A DNA stretch of 64,000 nucleotides from contig OY729418.1 of the NCBI GenBank assembly GCA_963422275.1, forward strand, positions 3,038,001-3,102,000, given 5' to 3'. Positions 56,650 through 64,000 of this stretch are shown piece after piece. This stretch comes from G963422275 sp963422275 (lineage in GTDB: Bacteria; Pseudomonadota; Alphaproteobacteria; Rhodobacterales; Rhodobacteraceae). Numbering within the stretch: position 1 is the stretch's first letter; each line of letters opens with the position of its first letter. The position numbers and the translations under genes are program-made. The notes beneath the pieces were generated by a model. It searched no databases, was not told the DNA's origin, and saw only the letters and a program-made list of their open reading frames with translations.

Positions 56650-57657
56650 ACCCGAGTTATGGATAAGCTCTGTTTTCTTTTGGCATGCACCGAATGGCGT
56701 CTGGCACGACGATTTTGCCGATTTTGACCTTTGGCTGCGCCAGAATATAGGCAGCCAGACATGACAGGATATGAACGAAGGCATTTGTTGGGGACCGGTG
56801 TCGTGTGTGTTCCAATCCCATGCTTGATTTCAGTTTATCGAACAGCGTTTCAATGATGAACCGCTTCCGCAACATGATTTTGTCCAGAATGGGCAGAGGA
56901 AAGTTTTTCATGTTGCGGCGAATGCCAGTGATCAGGTGCAGGCCCTGCTGCCGCAAACGCTGGAAAAGCGGCTTCGAAATGCAGCCTTTATCGCCGAACA
57001 CCTTGCCTTTCAACTCGGCAATCATGGTCTCAAGCGGCTTGCGGTCGTCGGTGTTTCCAGGCGTGATCTTGACGGCCATGACCTGACCCTTGTCGTTGAT
57101 GACCAGATGCAGCTTGAACCCGAAAAACCACCCCCTGGCGCTGCGGCCCCGCTTGGCCAGCCCCTTGAACACCTTGTTCCGGTTGATCCGTGCGTTGTGG
57201 CAGACAGCGAGCTTGGCGCTGTCCACAAAACAGATTCCGGTTTCCTCACCGCGAAAGCAGTGCATCAAGATGCAAAGCGGAACCGGCAAGCGCGGCATCA
57301 GGGCGACAAACCGTCCGCAGCTTGGCAGGTCTCCAAAGCGGTCGCGACATTTCCGCTCCACGCCATGGAACCGGAAAGCCTTGAAATGCTTGAAGGGCGA
57401 GAGATGAAACAGCACCATGATGAAGAGCCTTTCGCTGAGCGAGAGCTTGCCCGAGCGCGAGCGCTGGCGGCCTGTGCCGATCAGCCGATGCCGCTCCCAT
57501 TCTTCAAAGGCCTTTGCAAAGTCGTCGAGACAGCAGAACAGTGCGATGATAGAGGTGCTCATTGAGGGGATCCCATCCGTTGATTTTGGTTGCGGATACA
57601 GAATCAGGCCACGCCCGATTTGGGAACCCCCTCACCCCTCTTATCCAGAATCGGGGT
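56650..57657 (-). mobile_element. IS982-type insertion sequence, copy B (1008 bp)
   Basis: Same termini and length as copy A at 47881, in the opposite direction. A 7-bp duplication ATTTTTA lies at 56643-56649 and 57658-57664. The target is the right-hand duplication of the IS1595-type transporter, so this insertion came later. Confidence 0.93.
56657..57562 (-). CDS. IS982-type transposase, copy B
   Basis: An intact 301-residue transposase nearly identical to copy A at 47976. Differences visible in translation include PLCILMH for PFCILMQ, ELKGKVFG for ELEGKAFG, FPLPILDKIM for FLRPIPDQIM and CMPKENR for CIPKENR. Catalytic blocks ICFVDSAKLAVCHNAR, FGDKGCISKPLFQ and IIETLFDKLKSSMGL are kept, so both copies may be active. 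Confidence 0.92.
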   Translation of the reverse strand: MSTSIIALFCCLDDFAKAFEEWERHRLIGTGRQRSRSGKLSLSERLFIMVLFHLSPFKHFKAFRFHGVERKCRDRFGDLPSCGRFVALMPRLPVPLCILMHCFRGEETGICFVDSAKLAVCHNARINRNKVFKGLAKRGRSARGWFFGFKLHLVINDKGQVMAVKITPGNTDDRKPLETMIAELKGKVFGDKGCISKPLFQRLRQQGLHLITGIRRNMKNFPLPILDKIMLRKRFIIETLFDKLKSSMGLEHTRHRSPTNAFVHILSCLAAYILAQPKVKIGKIVVPDAIRCMPKENRAYP

Positions 57658-57664
57658 ATTTTTA

Positions 57665-58100
57665 GAGTGCCCCGACCCTAGGCAAGCCAAGTGAAATTTC
57701 CTTGCCGCATGTAAAAGCGCCGCCGTGGATTTTCCTCATCAGGTCGGAAGACACCTGACATGTTCGCTTTTCCTTTGCTCTTTGACACGCGGAATTACTG
57801 CATCGACCTGCAATCGCACTTTTGGCACCTTGATGGAGAGTCGAACGGGCGGTTAAAGTCGTGACAAATGCGCTGGCAAGTATCGAATTAGACTTTGCAG
57901 TGAGTGTGGGTATCGTGTTTGATTGCACTGGAATAAAGCACCATAAAACTACTAAATTATTGAAAGTGAAAGTTTTTTAATGAAAATTGTTTAGAGTCAA
58001 TCACTTGGTTTAATGCTCAGACAGATTTCCAGGATGCGCAACAGGCTAGCCTGCATGGCGGACAGGAGTTTCCAACGCAAATTCGAAGCTTCGACTGAGA
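57665..58100. other. Intergenic stretch without supported gene
   Basis: About 435 bp between IS982 copy B and the SDR gene end, AT-rich toward 57950-58010. A 27-codon minus-strand frame (ATG near 57761, preceded by AAGGAA) reads SGVFRPDEENPRRRFYMRQG but cannot be supported further. No repeat or RNA gene is seen. Confidence 0.4.
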
Positions 58101-58850
58101 TTAAACGCACCGGCCTCCATCCACTTGCAAGATGGACCCTGTGATGAACTCTGCCTCGTCGGAGGCGAGATACAGCGCCGCGTTTGCAACGTCTTCGGGG
58201 TCACAGAACCGGCCAAGCGGTATGGAGGCCTCGAACCTCTTGCGGTTCTCGGGAGTGTCAGGACATCCAAGAAATGTCTCTAGCAAGTCCGTATTGCCGA
58301 TTACTGGCGCGATGCCGCAAACACGGATTCCGTCTGGTGCCAGCTCGACGGCCAGCGATTTGGTCATTAAGCTCACGGCACCCTTTGTGGAATTGTACCA
58401 CGTCAACCCAGGACGCGGCCTGTGCCCCGCGGTCGAGCTGATGTTTACCATCGTTCCGCCGCCGCGCTTGCGCCAGTGCGGAACGATTGCGTGGACCATG
58501 TGAAAGATCGAGAACACGTTGATCTCGTAGACGCGCCGCAACTCGCCCTCGGTCACATCGAGGAGTGGTTGGTTCCGGTGACTCCATCCCGCGTTGTTCA
58601 CCACGATGTCGACACGGCCTGCTTCATCTATGACTTTATTGACCGCTTCACGGACTTCGTCGGAATTTGAAACATCGCACTTGATCGCCATACCCCCGCT
58701 ATCAAGTCCAAGCGTGACTTCATTCGCGCCTGCCTCATTTATGTCAAGCAAGCCGACCCACGCTCCCTCACGTGAAAACCGCCTTGCCATTGCGCGGCCG
58801 AAACCGGCCGCTCCGCCCGTGATGATCGCTTTCTTTCCGTCCAACCGCAT
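58101..58850 (-). CDS. Short-chain dehydrogenase/reductase (SDR)
   Basis: A 249-residue classical SDR: AIITGGAAGFGRAMARRFSR (NAD(P)-binding TGxxxGxG), LLDINEAG with Asp after the second strand suggesting NAD, VNNAGWSH (NNAG), MVNISSTAGHRPRPGLTWYN with the catalytic Ser, and the YNSTK active site. The C-terminus LYLASDEAEFITGSILQVDG is standard. I use the ATG at 58850. A start at 58883 would overlap the aldehyde dehydrogenase by 20 bp. It is the last gene of the ABC-importer operon and may oxidise the imported compound. Confidence 0.9.
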   Translation of the reverse strand: MRLDGKKAIITGGAAGFGRAMARRFSREGAWVGLLDINEAGANEVTLGLDSGGMAIKCDVSNSDEVREAVNKVIDEAGRVDIVVNNAGWSHRNQPLLDVTEGELRRVYEINVFSIFHMVHAIVPHWRKRGGGTMVNISSTAGHRPRPGLTWYNSTKGAVSLMTKSLAVELAPDGIRVCGIAPVIGNTDLLETFLGCPDTPENRKRFEASIPLGRFCDPEDVANAALYLASDEAEFITGSILQVDGGRCV

Positions 58851-58863
58851 GCCTTTGGTTTCC

Positions 58864-60306
58864 TTATCCGTACTTATGGACAATTGTCTTTACTTGGGAG
58901 AAGCCCCGGAGGGCCTCAAAGCCTTTTTCTCGTCCGTGCCCGGACTTGCCGGCACCTCCGAATGGAAGCTCGATGCCGCCACCCGCTCCATAGCAGTTCA
59001 CATAGACTTGTCCACAACGCAAAGCCTTGGCCATTCGAATTTGCCGCCCGCCATCATCGGTCCAGACACCTGCGACTAAGCTGTAAGGCGTCGCATTTGC
59101 GATCGAGACTGCATCGGATTCGTCATCGAACGGAATGCAGCAGAGTACCGGCCCAAATATTTCTTCCTGTGCAAGGGGTGAGTGTGGCTCCACGGGACTG
59201 ATCAGAACCGGTGCAAGGTAGAATCCTCCTTCGGGAGCATTGCTCGAAATCATCCCGCGTGCAACGATTTGGGATGCGTTCGCCATCTTGAGATAAGATT
59301 CCACCCGTGCCTTCTGTTTCTTGGAGATGAGTGCGCCGAGATTGAAGTCACCGCTCACGGGTCCCGCTTCAAGACGAGTGAATTCGGATGAGAGCCGCTG
59401 CACCGTTTTCTGAAAGATAGAGTTCTGGATCAGCACTCGCGAACCGGCCGAACATGTTTGTCCGGCATTTTGGACAATGGCGTTGATAACCGCGGGAACT
59501 GCTGCTTCGATATCAGCGTCCGCAAAAATAATCTGCGGTGACTTGCCACCAAGTTCAAGCGTGCACCCAACATGGTTGGCAGCTGCAGCCGCCTGAACTG
59601 CAGCACCCGTTTCAGGAGAGCCGGTGAAGGAAAGAAAATTGATTCCGGGGTGTCTGGCCAGTGCTGCACCGGCAGATTCACCGGTGCCGCAAACCACATT
59701 GATGGCTTCCGCAAGGTCACACTTGAGTGCCAGCTCCGTGAGTTTCAGCGGAGCGAGACAGGCGTCCTCGGCAGGCTTGAGTACAACCGCGTTTCCCATG
59801 GCCAGCGAAGGTGCAAGCGTCCGTCCGAACATCTGGGCCGGATAGTTCCAGGGAATGATATGCGCTGTTACTCCAAGTGGCTCGCGAACCGCTTGAACAT
59901 GATAGCCATTCGAGTAGGGAATCACTTCGCCGTGAATCTTGTCCGCCGCCCCGGCGTAAAATTCGAAGTATCGTGCAGCGGCCTTGATGTCGTTCGTGGC
60001 CTCGCGAAATGGCTTCCCAGTGTCCAGAGATTCGATGTGCGCAAGCTGCTTTGAATGCTTGGAGATCTCATTGCCTAGCGCGTGCAGTCTCCGGCCTCTG
60101 TCAACTGGAGCTAGACGTGACCACTCGCCGTGTTCGAATGCGTTTCGCGCAGCTACCACCGCTTCGTTAACGTCAGTTAGATCGGATGCGGGAATCTCCG
60201 AGATGGAGCTCCCGTCAGATGGAGCCACAACAGCAATGGTTTGGCCGTTTTGCGCCGGCTTCCAGTTGCCGCCTATGAAATTGCGCGAGGTTAAAGGGAT
60301 GCCCAA
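58864..60306 (-). CDS. NAD-dependent aldehyde dehydrogenase
   Basis: A 480-residue aldehyde dehydrogenase. IIPWNYPAQMFGRTLAPSLA and VVLKPAEDACLAPLKLTEL bind the cofactor, LELGGKSPQIIFADADIEAA holds the general-base Glu, and NAGQTCSAGSRVLIQ holds the nucleophile Cys. EEIFGPVLCCIPF and the C-terminal PFGGAGKSGHGREKG are typical. The start is a TTG at 60306 supported by AAGGAG 6 nt upstream; no early ATG exists. The gene directly follows an ABC permease stop. Betaine- or aminoaldehyde-type substrates are possible. Confidence 0.92.
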   Translation of the reverse strand: MGIPLTSRNFIGGNWKPAQNGQTIAVVAPSDGSSISEIPASDLTDVNEAVVAARNAFEHGEWSRLAPVDRGRRLHALGNEISKHSKQLAHIESLDTGKPFREATNDIKAAARYFEFYAGAADKIHGEVIPYSNGYHVQAVREPLGVTAHIIPWNYPAQMFGRTLAPSLAMGNAVVLKPAEDACLAPLKLTELALKCDLAEAINVVCGTGESAGAALARHPGINFLSFTGSPETGAAVQAAAAANHVGCTLELGGKSPQIIFADADIEAAVPAVINAIVQNAGQTCSAGSRVLIQNSIFQKTVQRLSSEFTRLEAGPVSGDFNLGALISKKQKARVESYLKMANASQIVARGMISSNAPEGGFYLAPVLISPVEPHSPLAQEEIFGPVLCCIPFDDESDAVSIANATPYSLVAGVWTDDGGRQIRMAKALRCGQVYVNCYGAGGGIELPFGGAGKSGHGREKGFEALRGFSQVKTIVHKYG

Positions 60307-61275
60307 CTACCGCTCCTTGACGTAAGGTTGACCTCCTGCCTTCGGCGGAATGGCCTTGCCCACAAAGCCTGCAAGTATGATTACCGTCAGGATGTACGGC
60401 AGTGCCTGCATCAACTGCAAGGGAACAGTGCCGACTCCCTCGATCTCGATGCTTTGATATCGAATCGAGATGGCCTCAAGCAGTCCGAACAGGAGGCACG
60501 CGCAGAGGGCGTAGCCGGGACGCCATTTCGCGAAGATAAGTGCTGCCAACGCAATGAAGCCCTTTCCGGCCGTCATGTCGCGAATGAACCCGGCAGCCAA
60601 GCCAGTGGAGAGATAGGCTCCGCCCAAGCCGCATAAAAAGCCGCAGATGAGCGTCGCCTGGTAGCGCAGGGCGGTCACGGAAAGTCCGCCAGTGTCAACG
60701 GCTTCGGGGTTTTCTCCTACTGCACGCAACCTCAGTCCGAAGCGGGTTCTGAAAAGAATCCACCAAGTTGCCGGTACCGCAGCAAGCGCGACATAGACCA
60801 GCAACGTGTGACCGGAAAGGAGATCTCGGTATGTCGGACCGAGAAACGGAACTGCTCCCAAAGCGTCAGCGAAGGGAAGGTCGAGCTCAAGAAACCTGGA
60901 ATCTCCGCTCAGAGACGGAGTGCGGCCTCCGATCTTGAACCAGTTCTGCCCGATCAGGGCGGTCATTCCAGAGGCAAGAAAATTGATCGCGACACCCGAG
61001 ATCAGCTGGTTGCCCCTAAACGTTATCGATGCCAAGCCATGCACCATCGCAAGAATCATCGATGCCGTCAGACCGGCTGCAAGCCCAAGCCAGACCGACC
61101 CGGTAAAGGCCGCGACGGCTGCGGAGAAGAAGGCTGAGGCAAGCATTTTTCCCTCGAGCCCAATGTCAAAGATTCCGGCGCGCTCCGAAAACAGGCCTGC
61201 AAGACACGCGAAAAGGAGCGGCGCCGACAGACGCAGCATGGAGTCGAGTATCTGGAGAGCGGTAGCTAGGTCCAT
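60307..61275 (-). CDS. BMP-type (nucleoside-like) ABC importer permease, NupQ-like
   Basis: A 322-residue inner-membrane permease with about eight to nine helices. It starts DLATALQILDSMLRLSAPLL, FACLAGLFSERAGIFDIGLE, and includes LRAVGENPEAVDTGGLSV, the EAA-type loop that contacts the ATPase, and GFIALAALIFAKWRPG. These match the second permease of BMP-family nucleoside importers. The ATG at 61275 overlaps the previous stop in TAATG. Substrate could be a nucleoside or another small polar compound, given the dehydrogenases downstream. Confidence 0.9.
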   Translation of the reverse strand: MDLATALQILDSMLRLSAPLLFACLAGLFSERAGIFDIGLEGKMLASAFFSAAVAAFTGSVWLGLAAGLTASMILAMVHGLASITFRGNQLISGVAINFLASGMTALIGQNWFKIGGRTPSLSGDSRFLELDLPFADALGAVPFLGPTYRDLLSGHTLLVYVALAAVPATWWILFRTRFGLRLRAVGENPEAVDTGGLSVTALRYQATLICGFLCGLGGAYLSTGLAAGFIRDMTAGKGFIALAALIFAKWRPGYALCACLLFGLLEAISIRYQSIEIEGVGTVPLQLMQALPYILTVIILAGFVGKAIPPKAGGQPYVKER

Positions 61276-62375
61276 TATGCTGGCCTCGGCCGGAACTTGA
61301 GGAAGAGCCTCTCGACTGGAGTTCGCACCAAGTTGTCCAATGCACCTGTGAACAGGATCACCAATGCCTGGATCACGACGATCATCTCGCGGCTCACGGC
61401 GGGCAGCTCGAACTCCAGTTCCGCACCGCCTTGATAGAGAATCCCGAACAGTACCGCCGCCAGGAACACCCCGAACGGATGCGACCGTCCCATCAAGGCA
61501 ACCGCGATGCCCACGAAGCCCGCCCCTTGCACAGCATCGATTAACAGCCGCTCTGCTTCCCCCATAACGGAATTCACGGCCATCAGTCCTGCGAGCGCAC
61601 CGGAGATCAGCAACGTGATCATGGTAATCCGAAACGGGGAGATCCCGGCATAGACAGCAGCCGTTTCGCTCCACCCGAATGCACGAATCGAATAACCAAG
61701 CCGTGTTCGCCAGATCAGGGCCCACACAAAGAAGCATGCAGCCATGGCCAGCAGGAAGCTGACGTTCAAGGGCGGGGACTTGGGAAACGAAACCCCAATC
61801 CAGGCGAACATCTCATGAGCGCTTGGCAGATGGGCTCCCTCGGGAAAGCTGGCTGTTTCAGCCGCCATCTGGCCAGGAGGCTTCAGGACGTTGACCAGCA
61901 GATAGACGAGGAGCGCGGAAGCTATGAAGTTGAACATTATCGTCGTAATGACAATGTGACTTCCTCGCCGAGCCTGCAAATAAGCGGGAATCGACGCCCA
62001 TGCGGCACCGAAAACGAGAGCGCCCAAGATCGCCGCAGGCATCGCCAAAGTCCAGTGCGGCCAATCGATTGACAGGCACACCAATGCTGCCCCGAGGCCC
62101 CCGAGCGTAGCCTGTCCCTCGCCTCCAATGTTGAACATGCGAGCATGAAAGGCCACAGCCACCGCGAGACCGGTGAAAGTGAAGTTCGTCGCGTAGTAAA
62201 GCGTGTAGCCCCACCCGTATGCGGAGCCAACCGAACCCACCAAGATAACGCGAAGGGCCTCCAGCGGGTTCTCGCCAATCCACAGCACAACAATTCCGGA
62301 GACAAGCAATGCGAGAACGAGATTGATCAACGGAATCAGCAGGACATCCGCCCACTTCGGCATTGTTCCCGTCAT
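61275..62375 (-). CDS. BMP-type (nucleoside-like) ABC importer permease, NupP-like
   Basis: A 366-residue permease with about ten helices: VLLIPLINLVLALLVSGIVV, ATNFTFTGLAVAVAFHARMF, NIGGEGQATLGGLGAAL, IVITTIMFNFIASALLVYLL, IRAFGWSETAAVYAGIS (ATPase-contact loop) and GAGFVGIAVALMGRSHPFGV. The order ATPase, long permease, short permease is the standard one for this transporter family. Start and end overlap both neighbours (ATGA and TAATG), indicating one transcript. Confidence 0.92.
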   Translation of the reverse strand: MTGTMPKWADVLLIPLINLVLALLVSGIVVLWIGENPLEALRVILVGSVGSAYGWGYTLYYATNFTFTGLAVAVAFHARMFNIGGEGQATLGGLGAALVCLSIDWPHWTLAMPAAILGALVFGAAWASIPAYLQARRGSHIVITTIMFNFIASALLVYLLVNVLKPPGQMAAETASFPEGAHLPSAHEMFAWIGVSFPKSPPLNVSFLLAMAACFFVWALIWRTRLGYSIRAFGWSETAAVYAGISPFRITMITLLISGALAGLMAVNSVMGEAERLLIDAVQGAGFVGIAVALMGRSHPFGVFLAAVLFGILYQGGAELEFELPAVSREMIVVIQALVILFTGALDNLVRTPVERLFLKFRPRPA

Positions 62376-63937
62376 GTCGCTTGATCCGTCACTCCGGCCA
62401 TCAGAAGTCCGAGTTCCCTCTCATCAGTATCTTTGGTGATTCGCTCTCCAATAATGCGCCCGTCGAACATGACCGCGACACGGTCCGAGAGCGACAGGAT
62501 TTCGTCTAGTTCCACGCTGACAAGCAATATGGCCGATCCGGCGTTGCGAAGTTCCAGGATGCGCTGGTGAATGAATTCTATGGCGCCGATGTCCACGCCC
62601 CTCGTGGGTTGCCCGACGACAAGTATGCTTGGATTGCGCTCGATCTCGCGCGCCAGAACAATTTTCTGCTGGTTTCCGCCCGAAAAGCTTCGTGCGAGTG
62701 CCGTCGGGGACGAGGGCCGTACATCGAAGCGTGACATCGCGTCAGCCGTTACGGACCGCATCATGACATTATTCATGAACAGCCAGTTTCGATTGTAGCG
62801 GAGATCGTGGTGATAACCGAAGGCCATGTTTTCCCATGCGAAGAAATCCATGATCAGGCCGAGACGCTGTCGGTCCTCCGGGACATGCGCGATGCCGCAT
62901 GACCTTCTCGTCCGCGCGTCGGAATTAGGTCCCGAGCACTGTATTTCCTCGCCGTTGACCTTGATCTTGCCCTCGGCGGGCGTAATCCCTCCCAGAACTT
63001 CCAGCAATTCCGTCTGACCATTGCCGGCAACCCCTGCAATACCAAGAATTTCACCCTTGCTGACAAACAATGAGATGCCCTTCAATGTTTTCACGCCTCG
63101 ATCGTCCGTCACAGAGATGTTTTCAATCTTCAACACCTTGTCGCCGGGTTTCGCTTCGGTTTTCGTGACCCGGAGGAGAACTTCCCGCCCGACCATGAGT
63201 TCGGCAAGATGTTGTGGGCTCGTTTCGGAGGTCTTCAGGGTTGCAGTCATCTCGCCGCGTCGCATCACGCTCACCGTATCCGTCACTGCCATTATCTCTC
63301 GAAGCTTGTGCGTGATCAGGATGATCGTCTTTCCCTCGTCTCTCAGGCTCTTGAGAATCCGGAAAAGGTGATCCGCCTCGGCAGGGGTCAGCACGCCGGT
63401 TGGCTCGTCAAGAATCAATATGTCCGCCTTGCGGAAGAGCGCCTTGAGTATTTCCACACGTTGCTGGTGTCCGACCGAGAGCTCTTCCACTATCGCATCG
63501 GGATCGACCTCCAGCTTGTATTCGTCTGCAAGTTCCGTGAGAAGCGTACGTGCTTTGTCAAGCGACGGACCGAGCAAATACCCTTCCTCGGCGCCCAAGA
63601 CCACATTTTCGAGCACCGAGAAATTCTCAACCAGCTTGAAGTGCTGGTGCACCATACCGATCCCGGCCCGAATCGCTGCCTGGCTGTCAGGGATGGAAAC
63701 CAAGTCTCCGTTGACGTAGATTTCTCCCGCGTCGGCTCGGTAGAAGCCGTAGAGGATCGACATCAAGGTTGACTTTCCGGCGCCGTTTTCGCCCACGATT
63801 CCGTGGATAGTGCCGGGCTGTACCGCAAGCGAGATGTCGCGGTTTGCCTGAACAGGGCCGAACGCCTTGGAAATTCCCGTTAATTCAATTGCCGGCGCGG
63901 CTGTTTCCTGCCGCGACGGCGCATTGGCAACATTCAT
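62372..63937 (-). CDS. BMP-type (nucleoside-like) ABC importer ATPase, tandem domains
   Basis: A 521-residue protein with two ABC domains. The first has IVGENGAGKSTLMSILYG, GMVHQHFKLVENFSVLENV, LSVGHQQRVEILKAL and LILDEPTGVLTP. The second has IAGVAGNGQTELLEVL in place of a standard P-loop, FSGGNQQKIVLAREIERN and ILVVGQPTRGVDIGA. Degenerate second P-loops are normal in RbsA/NupO-like proteins. It is the first visible gene of the operon. A BMP-family lipoprotein gene is expected to the right, beyond the window. Confidence 0.94.
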   Translation of the reverse strand: MNVANAPSRQETAAPAIELTGISKAFGPVQANRDISLAVQPGTIHGIVGENGAGKSTLMSILYGFYRADAGEIYVNGDLVSIPDSQAAIRAGIGMVHQHFKLVENFSVLENVVLGAEEGYLLGPSLDKARTLLTELADEYKLEVDPDAIVEELSVGHQQRVEILKALFRKADILILDEPTGVLTPAEADHLFRILKSLRDEGKTIILITHKLREIMAVTDTVSVMRRGEMTATLKTSETSPQHLAELMVGREVLLRVTKTEAKPGDKVLKIENISVTDDRGVKTLKGISLFVSKGEILGIAGVAGNGQTELLEVLGGITPAEGKIKVNGEEIQCSGPNSDARTRRSCGIAHVPEDRQRLGLIMDFFAWENMAFGYHHDLRYNRNWLFMNNVMMRSVTADAMSRFDVRPSSPTALARSFSGGNQQKIVLAREIERNPSILVVGQPTRGVDIGAIEFIHQRILELRNAGSAILLVSVELDEILSLSDRVAVMFDGRIIGERITKDTDERELGLLMAGVTDQAT

Positions 63938-64000
63938 TCAAGCAAGCTTTCAGCTGACTGGGCAGCTATCGCTCGACATGTAGTCTTGGACGGAAATCTC

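Noticed and set aside
47881..57657. Inverted IS982 copies as the arms of a composite transposon
   Set aside because: Each copy has its own target duplication (GACGGTAC and ATTTTTA), so they inserted independently rather than moving the 7.8 kb between them.

Overview
The window looks like an alphaproteobacterial chromosome of medium-high GC. The clues are aerobic-type cobalamin genes (cobN/cobW/cobO with cobI-J-K-L-M-H), a DUF4170 protein, an NDUFS4-like complex I accessory subunit (otherwise known from mitochondria), a class I lysyl-tRNA synthetase, and an ScfR/RamB-type regulator divergent from isocitrate lyase. No rRNA or plasmid/phage backbone was seen. The genus cannot be named from the sequence.

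Layout. (1) 1-5.2 kb: cobW-cobN-cobO operon on the minus strand, with cobO cut by the window edge. (2) 5.4-11.2 kb: a decayed mobile zone. It holds IS1595-type deletion derivatives with exact 8-bp target duplications and one larger compound element that carries a secreted ankyrin-repeat gene and splits a small membrane-protein gene. (3) 11.5-22.1 kb: the main B12 block, with cobK-cbiD (minus), cobA-cobB (plus) and a tightly overlapping minus operon cbiX-cobH-cobL-cobI-(cbiG-cobJ)-cobM. (4) 22.3-27 kb: an IS5-like remnant, ettA, nadD and class I lysK. (5) 27.2-30 kb: IS remnants around a Panacea-domain gene overlapping a two-helix membrane-protein gene that has an amber codon at position 6, a likely toxin-antitoxin pair. 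(6) 30-38.5 kb: DUF4170 protein, aceA, its divergent regulator, uvrB, NDUFS4-like protein, tRNA-Arg(TCT), a secreted ricin-like lectin and a broken cytochrome P450 gene. (7) 38.6-47.5 kb: znuA divergent from znuCB, a CDF cation exporter, then a plus-strand cluster of enol-lactonase-like hydrolase, Zn alcohol dehydrogenase, enolase-superfamily enzyme and MFS exporter. (8) 47.6-57.7 kb: an insertion-sequence hot spot. Two 1008-bp IS982-type copies, an IS5-like remnant, a 1229-bp IS427-type element and a 1401-bp IS4-type element are nested around an AAA ATPase gene, whose frame is restored exactly when the insertions are removed. Beside it is a 2.8-kb IS1595-type transporter element carrying a DNA methyltransferase-HNH fusion and a membrane protein. 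(9) 58.1-64 kb: a minus operon for a BMP-type (nucleoside-like) ABC importer, aldehyde dehydrogenase and SDR dehydrogenase.

How it fits together. The cob genes supply most corrin-ring methylation and cobalt insertion steps, mixing early-cobalt genes (cbiX, cbiG, cbiD) with the late chelatase (cobN/cobW). Zinc uptake (znuABC) and efflux (CDF) sit next to each other. The mobile zones are notable because several insertions can be undone on paper: target duplications and restored reading frames show which gene was hit and what cargo was carried.
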